The position numbers and the translations under genes were made by a program. From positions 3,003,001-3,063,000 of the forward strand of contig NC_092670.1 in assembly GCF_964355755.1 (NCBI RefSeq): a DNA stretch of 60,000 nt, in the 5' to 3' direction. This DNA comes from Antedon mediterranea (taxonomy: Eukaryota > Echinodermata > Crinoidea > Comatulida > Antedonidae). Position 1 is the stretch's first letter; every line of letters begins with the position of its first letter. The notes under the pieces are model-generated. The model saw nothing but the letters and a program-made list of their open reading frames with translations, did not search any database and was not told the origin of the DNA. Shown in pieces: positions 1 through 10,539 of this stretch.

Positions 1-519
1 GAAGAAATAAAAAATATAATATAATAATAATATATTAAAAAAAATGAACTGAAATGAATTGCCGATATGAATAGAAGTACCCGCGTGTTACAAAAACACG
101 TGCAGGTACCGCATTTTAGTAAATCGAAGACGGAGGCCTACGTTCCACCATTTGGCCATAGAAAAAATGATCGTAGGCCTACCTACAATACATTATCGTT
201 TTTGTCCATGATTTGCGTTTTTAAAAAAGGGGAATCCCCCGGTCAGCGAAAACACGTAGCAGTTGTAGATATCGAAAAAGCTGCCACAGGCAGCTACGAA
301 TTGTTTTCAATGGTGCAATTTGAAATTTTATTAAACATAAATAAAGGAAAGTTGGTGAAATCATTCTAGTATTGTTTTTGGTTTGCTAAATATATTATTG
401 TCTAAATATTAATATTCATTAAAAGTCAGAATTATTCATAGTTGAAGAAATATTATTTTATCAATCCTCTTCATTTGCACTTTTTGTATTCCCTAATTTA
501 ACCGATTATTTTTTGGCCG
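1..519. other. Flanking non-coding sequence, no supported gene
   Basis: AT-rich sequence with scattered AGGCCT-type motifs that recur throughout the window as repeat debris. An open frame at 67-369 has no recognisable domain, splice support or family resemblance, so I do not call it a gene. Confidence 0.5.
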
Positions 520-625
520 AGTTGACGTGAGGCCGAGTTGACTTGAGGCCGAGTTTACTTGGGGCCGAGTTGACTTGGGGCCGACTTGACTTTGGCCGAG
601 ACGGTTTAGGGCCGAATTGGATCGA
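520..625. repeat. Short tandem repeat, ~17-18 bp GGCCGAGTTGACTTG-type unit
   Basis: About six imperfect copies of a unit reading GGCCGAGTTGACTTGAG lie head to tail, with substitutions such as GTTTACTTGG and CGACTTGACTTT. The surrounding sequence is not GC-rich, so the block stands out by composition. No coding role is visible. Confidence 0.75.
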
Positions 626-981
626 AATCGATATAACACATTAGTACAATAGCCATAGAGGGCGCTATATAGGATCTACAGTACGACTAGGTGTAGAGAG
701 GCAGACAGTTCGTATTTAGTAAAGGCCTACTTTATACCAGGGAGTTGTAACTCCCTGTCTATACTAGAGTGGTATAGGATCACAAGTTTATTAATATTTG
801 TTATATGTTTTTAATCAGATTATTTTTTTATTTCTCTCATTTTTTTACAGCATAGTCAATGCATGGAGTAAAGGTCAATGGTTACACCATATATATGTGC
901 TATACATGACATCAAAATACATCTTTATAATAATTGAGGATCTTTTGTTAGTTGACGTATTATGACACGAAAGTTGTAAAG

Positions 982-1134
982 ATGTCAAGGGTATTGTTGA
1001 TTGAGGCGTTCTATGCTGGCTCCCACTCTCAGTTGATCGACACTCTTGAGAAAGGTCTAGAAGGATGCGCTGTCAAATACACGGACATCAGCTCTATATT
1101 TTTCCGAAGTAATTTCACCAAGGAAAGAATACAG
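982..1134 (+). CDS. GTDC1: GTDC1-like exon 1 (start codon; internal deletion and frameshift)
   Basis: ATG at 982 opens MSRVLLIEAFYAGSHSQLID, the family N-terminus with the Gly-Ser-His nucleotide-sugar loop. An in-frame ATG at 952 exists, but 982 matches the family start. The first frame holds to about 1074. From 1079 the family resemblance continues in the next frame (TRTSALYFSEV, ISPRKEYR) up to a GTTAAG donor at 1135. The last two bases, AG, join the A at 3274 to form Arg, which fits the conserved Tyr-Arg before the next segment. The Trp-His-Trp-Arg stretch expected between the two parts is absent. Confidence 0.75.
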
Positions 1135-1940
1135 GTTAAGAGTGCATTATATTTTGACAGCAGAGGTCATAATCTTATAAATAAATTTTTTTATCAATAC
1201 CCTTTCTGTTGTAATAACAGAGGTGCCAACTTCAAAAAGTAAAAATCGAGGAAAAATTTTGAAGATACCCAAACAATAGAGGTAATACCATAAAAGTTGG
1301 AAAATATTCATCGGAATATAATAGAGTGCGCTATTAAAAACAATCATCAGCATTTGCATAATTAAAATAGTTATTAAAATAGTATTGTATTTACCCTATA
1401 TGCTATATGTAAAAGTACACCAGATACTCACCTACCTGGGAAATTCTTTCCCACTTGGGGCAAATCCAATGTATATATATATATTCCGTATCAATAATAT
1501 AGTACTTGCTTATAATAGCCGTCTATATTGTCACCATGGCAAAACTGCCCTGATTTCAGGTTTCTCCCAACCATCTGCGCATGCCCCAGACGTCCATATG
1601 TCATGCATACTAAATCAAGGCGCCCGTAGATGGTTTGTATGTTCAGGTCATTCATTCATTGGCCAGCCCCCTGGGGTCGATACTACAATATTAAACAATG
1701 GATATGCCAGAGGTTACCGGACTCTGCAAACTGGGAAAATTTGTTACTAAAATCCAGTTTTACCTATATTTAACAAACAAGCTACTAGTAGAGTAGTAGT
1801 AACCTAAATATTAAATCATTCATTTAGATGTTTTTTCCATGTAATAATAATAATCTGGAGAAATTGTCCTTATTAGCAGGAAGTAAGAGATGACTCCAAA
1901 TATCGGGGAACTGTAATAAACAATATTATTATACAGATTA
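1135..1940 (+). other. GTDC1-like intron 1, first part
   Basis: Non-coding. In the broken first frame an accidental SALYF appears at 1141-1155, just past the donor; the genuine SALYF lies in the other frame inside the exon. An open frame at 1385-1750 shows no domain and looks like old repeat. Confidence 0.5.
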
Positions 1941-3236
1941 TTACTTGACAAAGGTGTCCCACGCATTGATATTGTTGCACTGGACTATAGTCGTGCATTT
2001 GATTCCATTTCGCACTCTACAATGATTTCCAAACTGAAAAGAACCTATGGAATTGGTGGTTCCATGTTGCCTTGGTTGGAATCATTTTTAACTGAACGTA
2101 AGCAACAAGTTGTTTTTAACGGAAAGATGTCCGGCAAGAGTTGCGTAATATCAGGGGTTCCTCAGGGGTCTGTGCTTGGACCCCTGTTATTTAACATATA
2201 TGTTAAAGATCTACATATGCACCTACGTGCAAAACCATATCAATATACAGAGACGACACTTGCATTGCTAAATGTATAATGACGGAGGAAGATAGTTTAT
2301 CTCTGCAACAGGACATTGACACGATCTCCTGGTGGTCAGCACTTAATTCACTTTCCATTAACCCTAATAAATGTCAAGTGCTGTCATTGTCCAGAAAACG
2401 AGATCCCGTTGTTCCATCTTGCATTCTAAATGGACATGAACTCATGAACGTTAATGACATTACGTTACTTGGTGTGGTAATATCCCATAATTTGTCATGG
2501 GCACATCAGGTAGATAATGTAACTTTGAAATGCAATAGGATGTTAGGTTTTATACGATCAATTGCCACAGGTTGTTCTACATCTGTTTTACTTAAACTTT
2601 ATAAATGTCTTGTTCTTCCCCATATTCAATATTGCTCCCCTGTTTGGTATCCTTATCGTCAATGTCATATTAATAAGATAGAGAAAATTCAAAGAAGGGC
2701 AAGTCGATTTATCCTTCATCAACGAATCTTAGATCAGCCATATTCTGACCGATTAACTAGACTGAATTTGATGACAGCTGAATCAAATTGAGATTATTTT
2801 ACCGTTATTTTTGTTACAAATATATTGTATAAATTACAGAATAGTTTTATTTTAAATATGTTGACTATCAATTGTAGGCATTTGGATGTTCTAACTTTTA
2901 AACATCTTGCATCCAAAACTGATAGGAAAGCATTGTATCCCAACCAGATTTATTCGTTTGTGGAATTCACTACCGGTCAATATTAAAGACGCCTTTGTAT
3001 GCGGAAGTTGGGGTACAATTTAAAAACATGTTAATGGACCACTTTAAAAATACTATGCCTCTTTAATGTATATAATTATGGTATTAATATTACATATTTA
3101 CATTGTTTTATGTTTTAATGTATGCTTTGAGTGCTGGTGTGGCACACCTTATGGCGACAGTGGTCCTTTGACCTCTTTTGCCACTCCTTGGCACACTCAA
3201 AGTTTATGTATTGTTTTAATGTTGCTAAAATTAATA
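1941..3236 (+). mobile_element. Degenerate non-LTR retrotransposon, RT domain and 3' end (jockey/CR1-like)
   Basis: Translation from 1941 gives reverse-transcriptase motifs: IVALDYSRAFDSISHSTM (motif A), SGVPQGSVLGPLLFNIYVKDL (motif B region, 2147-2209), then a second frame from 2279 with WWSALNSLSINPNKCQVL, LLGVVISHNLSWAHQV and the thumb segment CLVLPHIQYCSPVW. The catalytic Tyr-Ala-Asp-Asp box is lost: the sequence at 2238-2258 reads QYTETTLA, one residue short and without the Asp pair. A frameshift, stops after 2789 and a TGGCACACC-type hairpin plus A-rich tail near 3150-3240 mark a dead copy. It lies in the sense orientation inside GTDC1-like intron 1. Confidence 0.9.
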
Positions 3237-3273
3237 AAATAAAATTATTAACTGTTCACTTTTCTTCCCTTAG

Positions 3274-3441
3274 AATTTTGTTTACCAGTTCAGTATTAAA
3301 TTTAGCAGAGTTGGTAGCACTGCGACCTGATTTGTCTCGGCTGACCAAGATTGTTTACTTCCATGAAAACCAGCTGGTTTACCCTGTCCGAAAACAAAAA
3401 GACAGAGATTTTCAATATGGATATAATCAAATAATAACCTG
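3274..3441 (+). CDS. GTDC1: GTDC1-like exon 2
   Basis: 168 bp between a TTCCCTTAG acceptor and a GTACTG donor. It encodes ILFTSSVLNLAELVALRPDL, then YFHENQLVYPVRKQKDRDFQ and YGYNQIIT, which closely follow vertebrate GTDC1. The final TG joins the T at 4073 to give Cys, in frame with [10 protein letters not shown]. The frame is intact. Confidence 0.92.
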
Positions 3442-4072
3442 GTACTGTATATTTATTGTCAGTTTTTAAATTTATAGTAGGGAATTGAGAAGGACAGCAG
3501 GGGTGGATCCACGATTTTGAAATATAGGGGTGGGGAGAGGGAGGCTCAGACACAAGCATTTGAGCGTTCGGTAAATACGACCCCTAGATAGTCAGAAATG
3601 GTACTCGCACACAAAATTTATGATAAAATGGCACCTCCCACTAATCTAGTTGGCCCGCCGCGGGAAGGACGTTTGTATCATGCGCAGAAAACAGCAAAAC
3701 GATCATACTTTTTCTGGCTGGTAAACACAGTGACGTAACATTTTTTGCATATGTTGCGCATGTTCTGTGTGTAGGTAACTGCTGATTGTTTGATCGTACT
3801 TTACACAGTGTTGTGTTTTAATGGTAATTTTAAAGTTGTCATCCTGAATACTTACAGACTATTCCCCTTGATTTTCAGAAAATCAATATATTGTTGACGT
3901 CGCAAATGCTTATTTCTGCAGTTATCTTTATCTCTCTTTATTTCGAAAAGTATTTTGCTCAGTCCATAATTTATTCTTCTATCTATGCCCAGATGAGGTC
4001 AATATTTATATGCAAAGGAAAACTTTATACTGTATAAAATTTATTTAATGTTAATTTAAATTTTTCTTTTAG
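3442..4072 (+). other. GTDC1-like intron 2 with repeat remnants
   Basis: Positions about 3490-3535 carry one end of a CAGGGGTGGATCCA-type hAT-like MITE, seen complete near 54.6 kb. Positions about 3590-3745 resemble 32830-32960: both hold GGTACT...CACAC AAAAT, ATGATAAA and AGCAAAACGAT...CTACTTTTT-like segments, so they are copies of one dispersed repeat. Confidence 0.55.
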
Positions 4073-4440
4073 TTTAACTGCTGACATTGTTTTATTCAAC
4101 TCAAAATACAACATGGAATCTTTCTTGTCATCAATTGGGACATTTTTAAAACTTATGCCTGACTTCCGTCCTAAAGGCCTCGCTGAAAAGATACGACCAA
4201 AATCAAAAGTGTTGTATTTTCCAATAGAATTTCCAATAATGAATGATCCAATAGCAGATGTTATGGAAGGACTGACGTTGCGGAACAGGCCAGTTCATTA
4301 CATGGAAGTCAGGAGGTGTTTGAAAAATCCAAAGACAGGGCTATTAAATCAGGTGTCACCGGAGAACAGACAGTTTATAGCTGCAGTTCAGTTTTATCAC
4401 AATTGTCATCCCCATTAAAAATAGTATGGGCTCATAGATG
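4073..4440 (+). CDS. GTDC1: GTDC1-like exon 3 (frameshifted)
   Basis: Starts after TTCTTTTAG with [18 protein letters not shown] and continues through [19 protein letters not shown] and [10 protein letters not shown] in one frame. The family resemblance at the 3' end ([11 protein letters not shown], matching the conserved HIVWPHRW region) lies in another frame that is open from about 4262. A one-base slip somewhere in 4262-4316 is needed. The intervening sequence is the variable acidic or Ser-rich linker of the family, so the exact point cannot be fixed. The donor is GTACAG at 4441. Confidence 0.85.
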
Positions 4441-4477
4441 GTACAGTCCTAGTGCATTTTTTGACTGCATCACTTAT

Positions 4478-4985
4478 TTAGACTGCTATAATCATTTGAG
4501 TGCTATGCTTATTTAGTCTGCTATACTTATTGACACTGCTATACTTATTTACAGTGCTGTACTTATTTGACTGCTGTACTTATTTGACTGCTATACTTAT
4601 TTGACTGCTATACTTATTTACACTGCTGTACTTATTTACACTGCTATACATATTTACACTGCTATACTTATTGACACTGCTGTACTTATTTACACTGCTA
4701 TACTTATTTACACTGCTGTACTTATTTGACTGCTATACTTATTTGACTGCTATACTTATTTACTCTGCTGTACTTATTTACACTGCTATACTTATTTACA
4801 CTGCTATACTTATTGACACTGCTGTACTTATTTACACTGCTATACTTATTGACACTGCTATACTTATTTACACTGCTGTACTTATTTACACTGCTATACT
4901 TATTTACACTGCTGTACTTATTTACACTGCTGTACTTATTTACACTGCTGTACTTATTTACACTGCTGTACTTATTTACACTGTC
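4478..4985. repeat. Minisatellite, 17-18 bp CTGCTRTACTTATTTACA unit
   Basis: About 29 head-to-tail copies of a unit alternating CTGCTATACTTATT and CTGCTGTACTTATT, joined by TACA or GA variants, fill the start of GTDC1-like intron 3. The apparent Leu/Tyr/Phe-rich and Ile/Tyr/Thr-rich translations are products of the repeat and not proteins. Confidence 0.95.
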
Positions 4986-5014
4986 TGAATTTTTACTTTT
5001 TTGTGCTTAGTTTA

Positions 5015-5640
5015 CCTTGATTTTCACGCTGCTGCTCTAGCCCGCTACGTCCCATTAGGACTACTCAATCAGAAGCTAAAGCAAGCAGCAGTTATAGTTC
5101 TAAGGACAGACAGTTTTGTGAAAATGGAAACTCCACTATAATTTATTGATTCCAGCTGCTACAGTAGACCCAAAAAACGTCTGGGAAAGAGTCTATTAGG
5201 ACATGTCATGCTAAAATTACAAATCTCTAATAAGCATTTCTGGTATATTCACTGTCAGATCATTGAATTATTATCGAAACAGTCCATTAAAGTTTGTGTT
5301 TGTAATAGGATACTTCACAATTGAAATATCTAGGGTGATGAAGTGACCCCCAGATTTGACCTTAGCAATAAAATTAACTAAAGTGACAGAAATTGAGTAT
5401 TCACTTCTGTAACAAAAAAAATAATATTTATTCACATATAAAAAAAGAAAAGAAACCCAAAAACCATTGTCTGACAGACAATTTAAGTATTTGTTGCTTT
5501 AAATTACATTTTTTCAGGTAAAATAACTATTATGTGACAATAAAATGACACATTCAAAAACATTTAAAATAAAAAATATTTTTCAATAAGCGAGCAGCGT
5601 TTTTTGTAAGAAATATTTCTTGTTTAGTAGTGGTACTTAT
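5015..5640. repeat. Dispersed repeat, copy 1 (second copy near 24.0-24.3 kb)
   Basis: Shares long stretches with 23965-24330, including GCTGCTCTAGCCCGCTACGT, ATGGAAACTCCACTATAATT and AGCAGCGTTTTTTGTAAGAA, in the same order and orientation. The copies differ by substitutions and indels, as expected of an old interspersed element. No coding potential is seen. It ends just before GTDC1-like exon 4. Confidence 0.75.
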
Positions 5641-5662
5641 TCACATTTTTTTCCTTTTGTAG

Positions 5663-5772
5663 AGAACACGACAAGAATCCTGACCTTTTTTTTAGAACAC
5701 TTTATAAACTTCTAGATAGTGGGGAAGACTTCAGGATTTCTGTTCTTGGGGAACATTACTCAGAAATTCCAG
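5663..5772 (+). CDS. GTDC1: GTDC1-like exon 4 (junction creates TGA)
   Basis: 110 bp between TTTTGTAG and GTAATT donor. It encodes EHDKNPDLFFRTLYKLLDSG then EDFRISVLGEHYSEIP, the start of the second Rossmann half of the GT-B fold in this family. The first base is A. Joined to the TG ending exon 3 it reads TGA, where the family has Trp before Glu-His-Asp-Lys. The ending G joins exon 5 in phase (Asp). Confidence 0.88.
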
Positions 5773-7930
5773 GTAATTATAAAGTCCGTAGAGGGCAGTG
5801 TTAAAAAATATTGTCTGCGATTTAAAGGGGGATTCTGGGTTTAAAATTGCTTTTAAATATCGTTTATTAAATAAAAAATATTATAACAATATAGACATGT
5901 CAGAATGAAGAAGTAATAACGAGAAATTAAAAAAATTAAATTTCATATACATTTTAGGGTAAATTCATGGAAAGTCTGTTTTTCAGCAGCTTAGGGAAGT
6001 TCATTAATATTCATGAGATATTCACAAAATCACGTCATCAGTGGATTCAAAACTCGCAACGTCAAGCTTGTACGTTGTGTTCTCTCTCCCCTGTCAAACG
6101 ACGACCACTCGATCATTGTGAAATACATTTTTTGTAGATTTTCTAAGCTAGGCCTAAAGTGTAATAATAACAGTAGTAGCATATATTTATTTGACATTTA
6201 ATGAAATACAAAATTTAGTACAGATTACGGAGTCATAAATTATACTATTTTTATACCTCGAATAGTACAGATCGTATATCGGCTTCACATACTAGGCTAG
6301 GCCTGGATAAGCAAGCCTGCGAGCTACAGCGATTTTAATTGTTTTTGCTTATCCTTGCCTCCTTAGATTTTCACCTGTCTTGTTTTTGTTACCTTGTTTT
6401 AAATGTATTTCGATTTTAAAGGCTAAATAAAGAATGAATGAATGAATGAAGGCCTAGCCTAAATCATTTTATTCATGGGTGAGAGCCATTTCTGACTAGG
6501 GATTCCATGGATGCCACGATGGCTACGTTAAAACATTGGGGCCATCATTCATGGGCCTAGCTAGCCTATTACTAAACGATTGGCCCATAAATAACAAAAG
6601 TCAGTGGAATCCAAACCCATCCTATCAACCAAACTCCTAAACAATCTAAACCTAAAACGTTCTACAAAAATCGGCTGTAAATATTGAGGCAAAACAAGGT
6701 CCGATCGCCGTCCGCACGTATGGTGTCCCGATCGTCTAATAAGTAGGCCTGAAATAGGCCTAGTTTACTCTCCAAAAAAGCGGATACTGCATCAAGCAAG
6801 TAGACCGGTAGTAGGAAGGAGACCTAGCCTATCCGGCCCAGTTAAAAATTGAGCTAGCTAGTGTAGTAGACCCTATGCGAATTGATACTACCAGGCCTTT
6901 TACTATAGGCTACACTTGTTAAAATTAGCAATACTGTACTCATGTTTACAAATATTCCAACTCTCTCATTCGAGCTATATTATCTATACCATTCCGGTAG
7001 GTCGAGTCGACCTTCAATCAAATACTGTAATTTAGACGGGGTATACTCGACCCGAACAGTTTGGTATTGTATACTGTATCTGCTTATCACGTGACGATGC
7101 CAGGCATGGGCAGAGAGAGCACGTGTATCGTCGTCTCGCTCTCCTCGCTCAGCAGGAATGTATACGTTACGCTTCATTGATTTTGAAGGCTTTCCCTAAG
7201 TCAGTGCGAAAATCGGCAAACGTAAAGTGCAAACTTATCTAATTTTTCACTGTTTTGATGGATTTTCATAGAAAATTGACTTTATAAATGGGAAGACTGA
7301 CTAAAATTACATCAGATAAGTATAATTTTACAAAAGTAATTGATATGGTTAATGATAACGAGTCGTCGGAAGATTGACCATTTCACGAATTTCCTATTCT
7401 GTAACCACATTGTGATTTTGCCGTAGCTGCACTTGTAATCTGGCCTCATTTCACAGCCTTCGTTCTGCTTCACTGGGCGCTTATATAAATTGAAACTTTT
7501 ACCGTTCAAGAGACAAACAAATATATTTTACATTTTTTACTATTCATTTTAAACCTGGAACCCCCCTTTAAAAACATCAATATCATTTATTTGTGCTGCC
7601 ACTGTTTAACATTCCTAAAGAAGCTAGAATAAATTATGGTACTATTGTTCAAATTCGATAAAATCAGTAGAGGGCAGTGTTAAAAAATATTGTCTGCGAT
7701 TTAAAAATATTATAAAATATATCATTTATTTGTACTGCCACTGTTTAACATTCCCAAAGAAGCTAGAATAAATCATAGTATTGTTCAAATTTGATTGAAT
7801 AGCGACTCTGTGTAGTACGGCGGAACAGCACTAGTCTCTGAATTACACATGTGCACTAGAGATCAGATTGATACGCCCTCATCTTTCAGTATTTTAATTC
7901 ACAAAGTGGGATCTACCTGTTTTTATATAG
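5773..7930 (+). other. GTDC1-like intron 4, repeat-derived, no gene seen
   Basis: About 2.1 kb of non-coding sequence. It contains a short direct repeat: GTAGAGGGCAGTGTTAAAAA with flanks at 5787-5825 recurs at 7670-7705, and ATTTGT(A/G)CTGCCACTGTTTA at 7588-7610 recurs near 7727-7750. A retroposon-like 3' tail occupies about 6300-6450. An open frame at 6980-7177 (-) has no family resemblance. Confidence 0.5.
6300..6450 (+). mobile_element. Retroposon 3' end with (GAAT)n tail
   Basis: A pyrimidine-rich segment (TTGCCTCCTTAGATTTTCAC...) ends in GGCTAAATAAAG followed by four GAAT units. This is the usual look of a non-LTR retrotransposon or SINE 3' end with a short tandem tail. No coding part is left, so the family cannot be named. 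Confidence 0.5.
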
Positions 7931-8075
7931 ATATTTTCACTGAGGCTTATGAGAGTCTGAAAGATAATATAGTTCATTGGGGTTATCAGCAGTCAAAAGA
8001 GGACTACTATCAAGTATTGATAGAGGGCGATGTTGCTGTATCAACGGCCAAGCACGAGTTTTACGGTGTTGCAAT
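7931..8075 (+). CDS. GTDC1: GTDC1-like exon 5 (last exon found)
   Basis: 145 bp between TTTTTATATAG and a GTGAGT donor at 8076. It encodes [40 protein letters not shown] and HEFYGVA. The Ser-Thr-Ala-Lys-His-Glu-Phe stretch is the hallmark sugar-nucleotide-binding segment of the family. The frame is intact. The expected next exon (LEA..CGCYPLCP-like in vertebrates) was not found on the plus strand to the end of the window. Confidence 0.9.
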
Positions 8076-8764
8076 GTGAGTAGTTTTAATTATTGTTTAA
8101 CAGTTCGATTAGGCCCTCTACAGACACAGAAGCCATGGTCCAGATGCCTATCATAAACGACAGGAGCTGAAATGGACCAGTACATTGGGGTAACCCCCTA
8201 AACTCTACCGTAAGATGTTTTTTTAATGTACACAAGGCCCATGGACTCCAGTTTTAAGTTTTTTTCCAAGATGTCTTGTTGTAGCACCAGAATAATATTC
8301 AAGGAGAGCCTGGAACCTGTACTGATGTTATGGCTTTATTTTTTGGCGCCCCTAAACCAAAAGACAAGATCACCTAAAATTTAAGTATTTAAAGTTTACA
8401 ATACTTGGTGTTGTATAATATGGAATAGCCACTCTCTAATTTCTTTGCGTTCACCATTATAGCTTTACTCCGATTATAAATTTTGAAATAGTTACTGGAA
8501 GCCTGATGTATATTTATTACGTCAGAATGTATAAACAAAATTTTCAAAAATTCTATCAACTAAAAGTTGAAGTAAATCACGTCTCTAGTCCATTCTCAGT
8601 TGCCACACTTGTGTTGTTTACTCTGAAATAACCGTTTAATAATCTCTTTGCTTTCTCATGTCCATTCTACAGTTATCACAGATTGATTAGTTTATAGTCA
8701 TACCCAGTATTGTTTTGGTTTTACAATTAATTGAGAATATACCTCATGCAAGTATTTAATTATA
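8076..8764. other. Non-coding sequence downstream of GTDC1-like exon 5
   Basis: Begins with a good donor (GTGAGTAG). I see no acceptor followed by coding sequence of the expected family and no other gene. Confidence 0.5.
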
Positions 8765-9587
8765 GGCCCTGTTTCTGCTGCCAACTAAATACCGTATATT
8801 ATACTGTATTTTTTGAATACCGTATATATACGGTATATTTTTGGCAGCAGAAACTACGCTCATAGAAAATATACCGTATTTTGTATACCGTATTTTCCCC
8901 ACAAAATTTGTGGATAAAATATGGTATTTACAAATTTATACCGTATTTTTTGTACCCGTTTCTGCTGCCAATAAAAAATACCGTATTTTTTTTTTACATG
9001 ACAAAAGGTCAACATTCGTATTTTTATTTTCTGTCGCTGTCAGCTGTTTTACACACGTGTATATATATATTCGGCGAAAATGTGGAGCGAAGACGTCACA
9101 GTTTTACTAAATAAATTTGTGTGGGGAAGCTAAAATGTCTGGCCAACTAAAAGGTAATAAAAGGGACAACCACATTTATAAAGACATTTCTAAAAAAATA
9201 AAGCAGGAGTATGGAATAGACTTGTCTCCAAAGCAAGTAAACTCAAAGCTGAAGAGCCTGCGAAAGCAGTACAACATTGCAAAATACAATAACTCGGGGA
9301 GGGAACGAATTAATTGTCCCCATTACGATGTTTTCTGTGCTCTCACAACATCTCTATCACTAGGGCTAGGCTATTGAAAGTGAGACGTAAAATTTCCTTT
9401 ATTGCGACTTTTAATTATCGATCAAATAAATGAATGGCAATTTGGGTAAAAAAGATGAAATTTAACACGACCACCCAAGAAGTATTGTTAGCAGAAACGG
9501 GGTACTAAAAAATACGGTATAAAAAATACCGTATTTTATACCGTATTTTTATACCGTATTTTGAGCAGTTGCAGCAGAAACAGGCCC
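8765..9587 (+). mobile_element. PIF/Harbinger-like non-autonomous DNA element
   Basis: Inverted termini read GGCCCTGTTTCTGCTGCC at the left and, on the opposite strand at the right, GGGCCTGTTTCTGCTGC. The subterminal parts are full of ATACCGTATTTT motifs in both orientations, giving several nested stem-forming repeats. The GGGCCTGTTT start and the Myb/SANT-type open frame inside fit the PIF/Harbinger superfamily. No transposase is present. The flanks (ATA on the left, TTA on the right) do not form a clean 3-bp duplication, so the assignment rests on termini and cargo. Confidence 0.7.
9080..9377 (+). pseudogene. Myb/SANT-like DNA-binding protein fragment of a PIF/Harbinger element
   Basis: Harbinger elements encode, beside the transposase, a Myb/SANT-like DNA-binding partner needed for transposition. 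Here ATG at 9080 opens MWSEDVTVLLNKF, the first helix of such a domain. After a frame change near 9115 the domain continues as KDISKKIKQEYGIDLSPKQV and NSKLKSLRKQYNIAKY, ending NCPHYDVFCAL. The pattern Trp-Ser-Glu, then Gln-Val-x-x-Lys-x-x-x-Leu-Arg-Lys-x-Tyr, is typical of the family. The frame break and small size make a working product unlikely. Confidence 0.65.
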
Positions 9588-10539
9588 TTAGAATTATTTC
9601 AGTTTGTTTTATTTTTGCTCAGTTACTTTTGTCATTGAAACGTAGTAACATTCAATAAATATACAACATGGCATATGTTGATATTTAAGGTGCTGCAAGG
9701 TCCTAAGTATGAACTCCTAAAGATTGGTGTTCTCTTTATCACTGCCCTCTTGTAACCGTACTTTCTTTTGTTGCTATAGCAACTGATGCTTTTATTAGAA
9801 CATTTAGGGGTTAAAGATGTATTGTCCCCCTGAAAAAATAATTCTTAACAACATTTTTATTGAATATGCCATTTTAATGTAACATAATAGTTATCGACTT
9901 TGACAAAAAATTGGATTGAAAAAAAATGTATTTATCTGAAAAAAACTGTATAGTGTAGGCTGGTATGTCGTTTATATGAATGTCGTGTATATTTTTTGTT
10001 AAAAGCAAACTTTGACTTTATTTCATATCTTGATAATATAAGGAATGAAAAAAAATATGTTGCCATTTTTTCAAAAGACCTTTAAAGGACCAAATTCAAG
10101 ATGGCCGCCAACATTCAAATAACCCTATTAAAAATCAGAATATCACCAATAATACAAATTATGAATGTGGAACAAGTCCGTTTTGATGGTATTACTGTAC
10201 CCATTATACAATCCTAACTATGTAAAGCGATAATCTGTCGGCCATCTTGGATTTCAAAATGGCCGCCACTAAAAATTAAATTCTTTAAATAATATTTTTT
10301 AAATGTGTGCATAAATTGTTGTTTGTACACAATGTTCTAAAATTGTTGTCACTTCTCACAGGATTGTAAACTGTAAATATAAGGCTAAAGTTGTCAATGT
10401 CCTGTATAACAGATATATAATACCCCACTATGACTATTAAATTAAATAATCGTTCAAAGTTGGAGTTGCAAAAGTATGGAAAAAATTAACAATTTATATC
10501 AAATATTCAACATCAATTACGTCTAACTAGAGGGTTAGA

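Larger units (their letters stand above)
982..8075 (+). pseudogene. GTDC1: GTDC1/QTMAN-like glycosyltransferase, five exons, lesion-bearing and incomplete
   Basis: The family transfers mannose to the queuosine base of tRNA and has a GT-B glycosyltransferase fold (established for the vertebrate protein). Five plus-strand exons (982-1134, 3274-3441, 4073-4440, 5663-5772, 7931-8075) follow the order of vertebrate GTDC1: LLIEAFYAGSHSQLID at the N-terminus, SSVLNLAEL and YFHENQLVYPV in exon 2, [11 protein letters not shown] and [12 protein letters not shown] in exon 3, LGEHYSEIP in exon 4, [15 protein letters not shown] and [12 protein letters not shown] in exon 5. All exon borders are GT-AG. Three lesions are seen. 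First, about 11 codons with the family's conserved Trp-His-Trp-Arg segment are missing in exon 1, with a frameshift. Second, exon 3 changes frame between about 4262 and 4316. Third, the exon 3/4 junction makes TGA where Trp is expected. The C-terminal exon or exons, after GVAM, were not found downstream. Probable pseudogene; sequencing error or a very long last intron are alternatives. Confidence 0.8.

Noticed and set aside
1141-1155. SALYF motif in the first reading frame as the continuation of GTDC1-like exon 1
   Set aside because: The real SALYFSEV segment lies at about 1088-1111 in the next frame and runs to a donor in the correct phase. The later SALYF is beyond the donor and coincidental.
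4671-5010. Two overlapping open frames coding Leu/Tyr/Phe- or Ile/Tyr/Thr-rich peptides resembling membrane segments
   Set aside because: Translations of the 18-bp intronic minisatellite; both frames are open because the unit lacks stops.
9080-9377. Host transcription-factor gene
   Set aside because: The Myb/SANT frame is broken and lies within terminal inverted repeats of a small DNA element.
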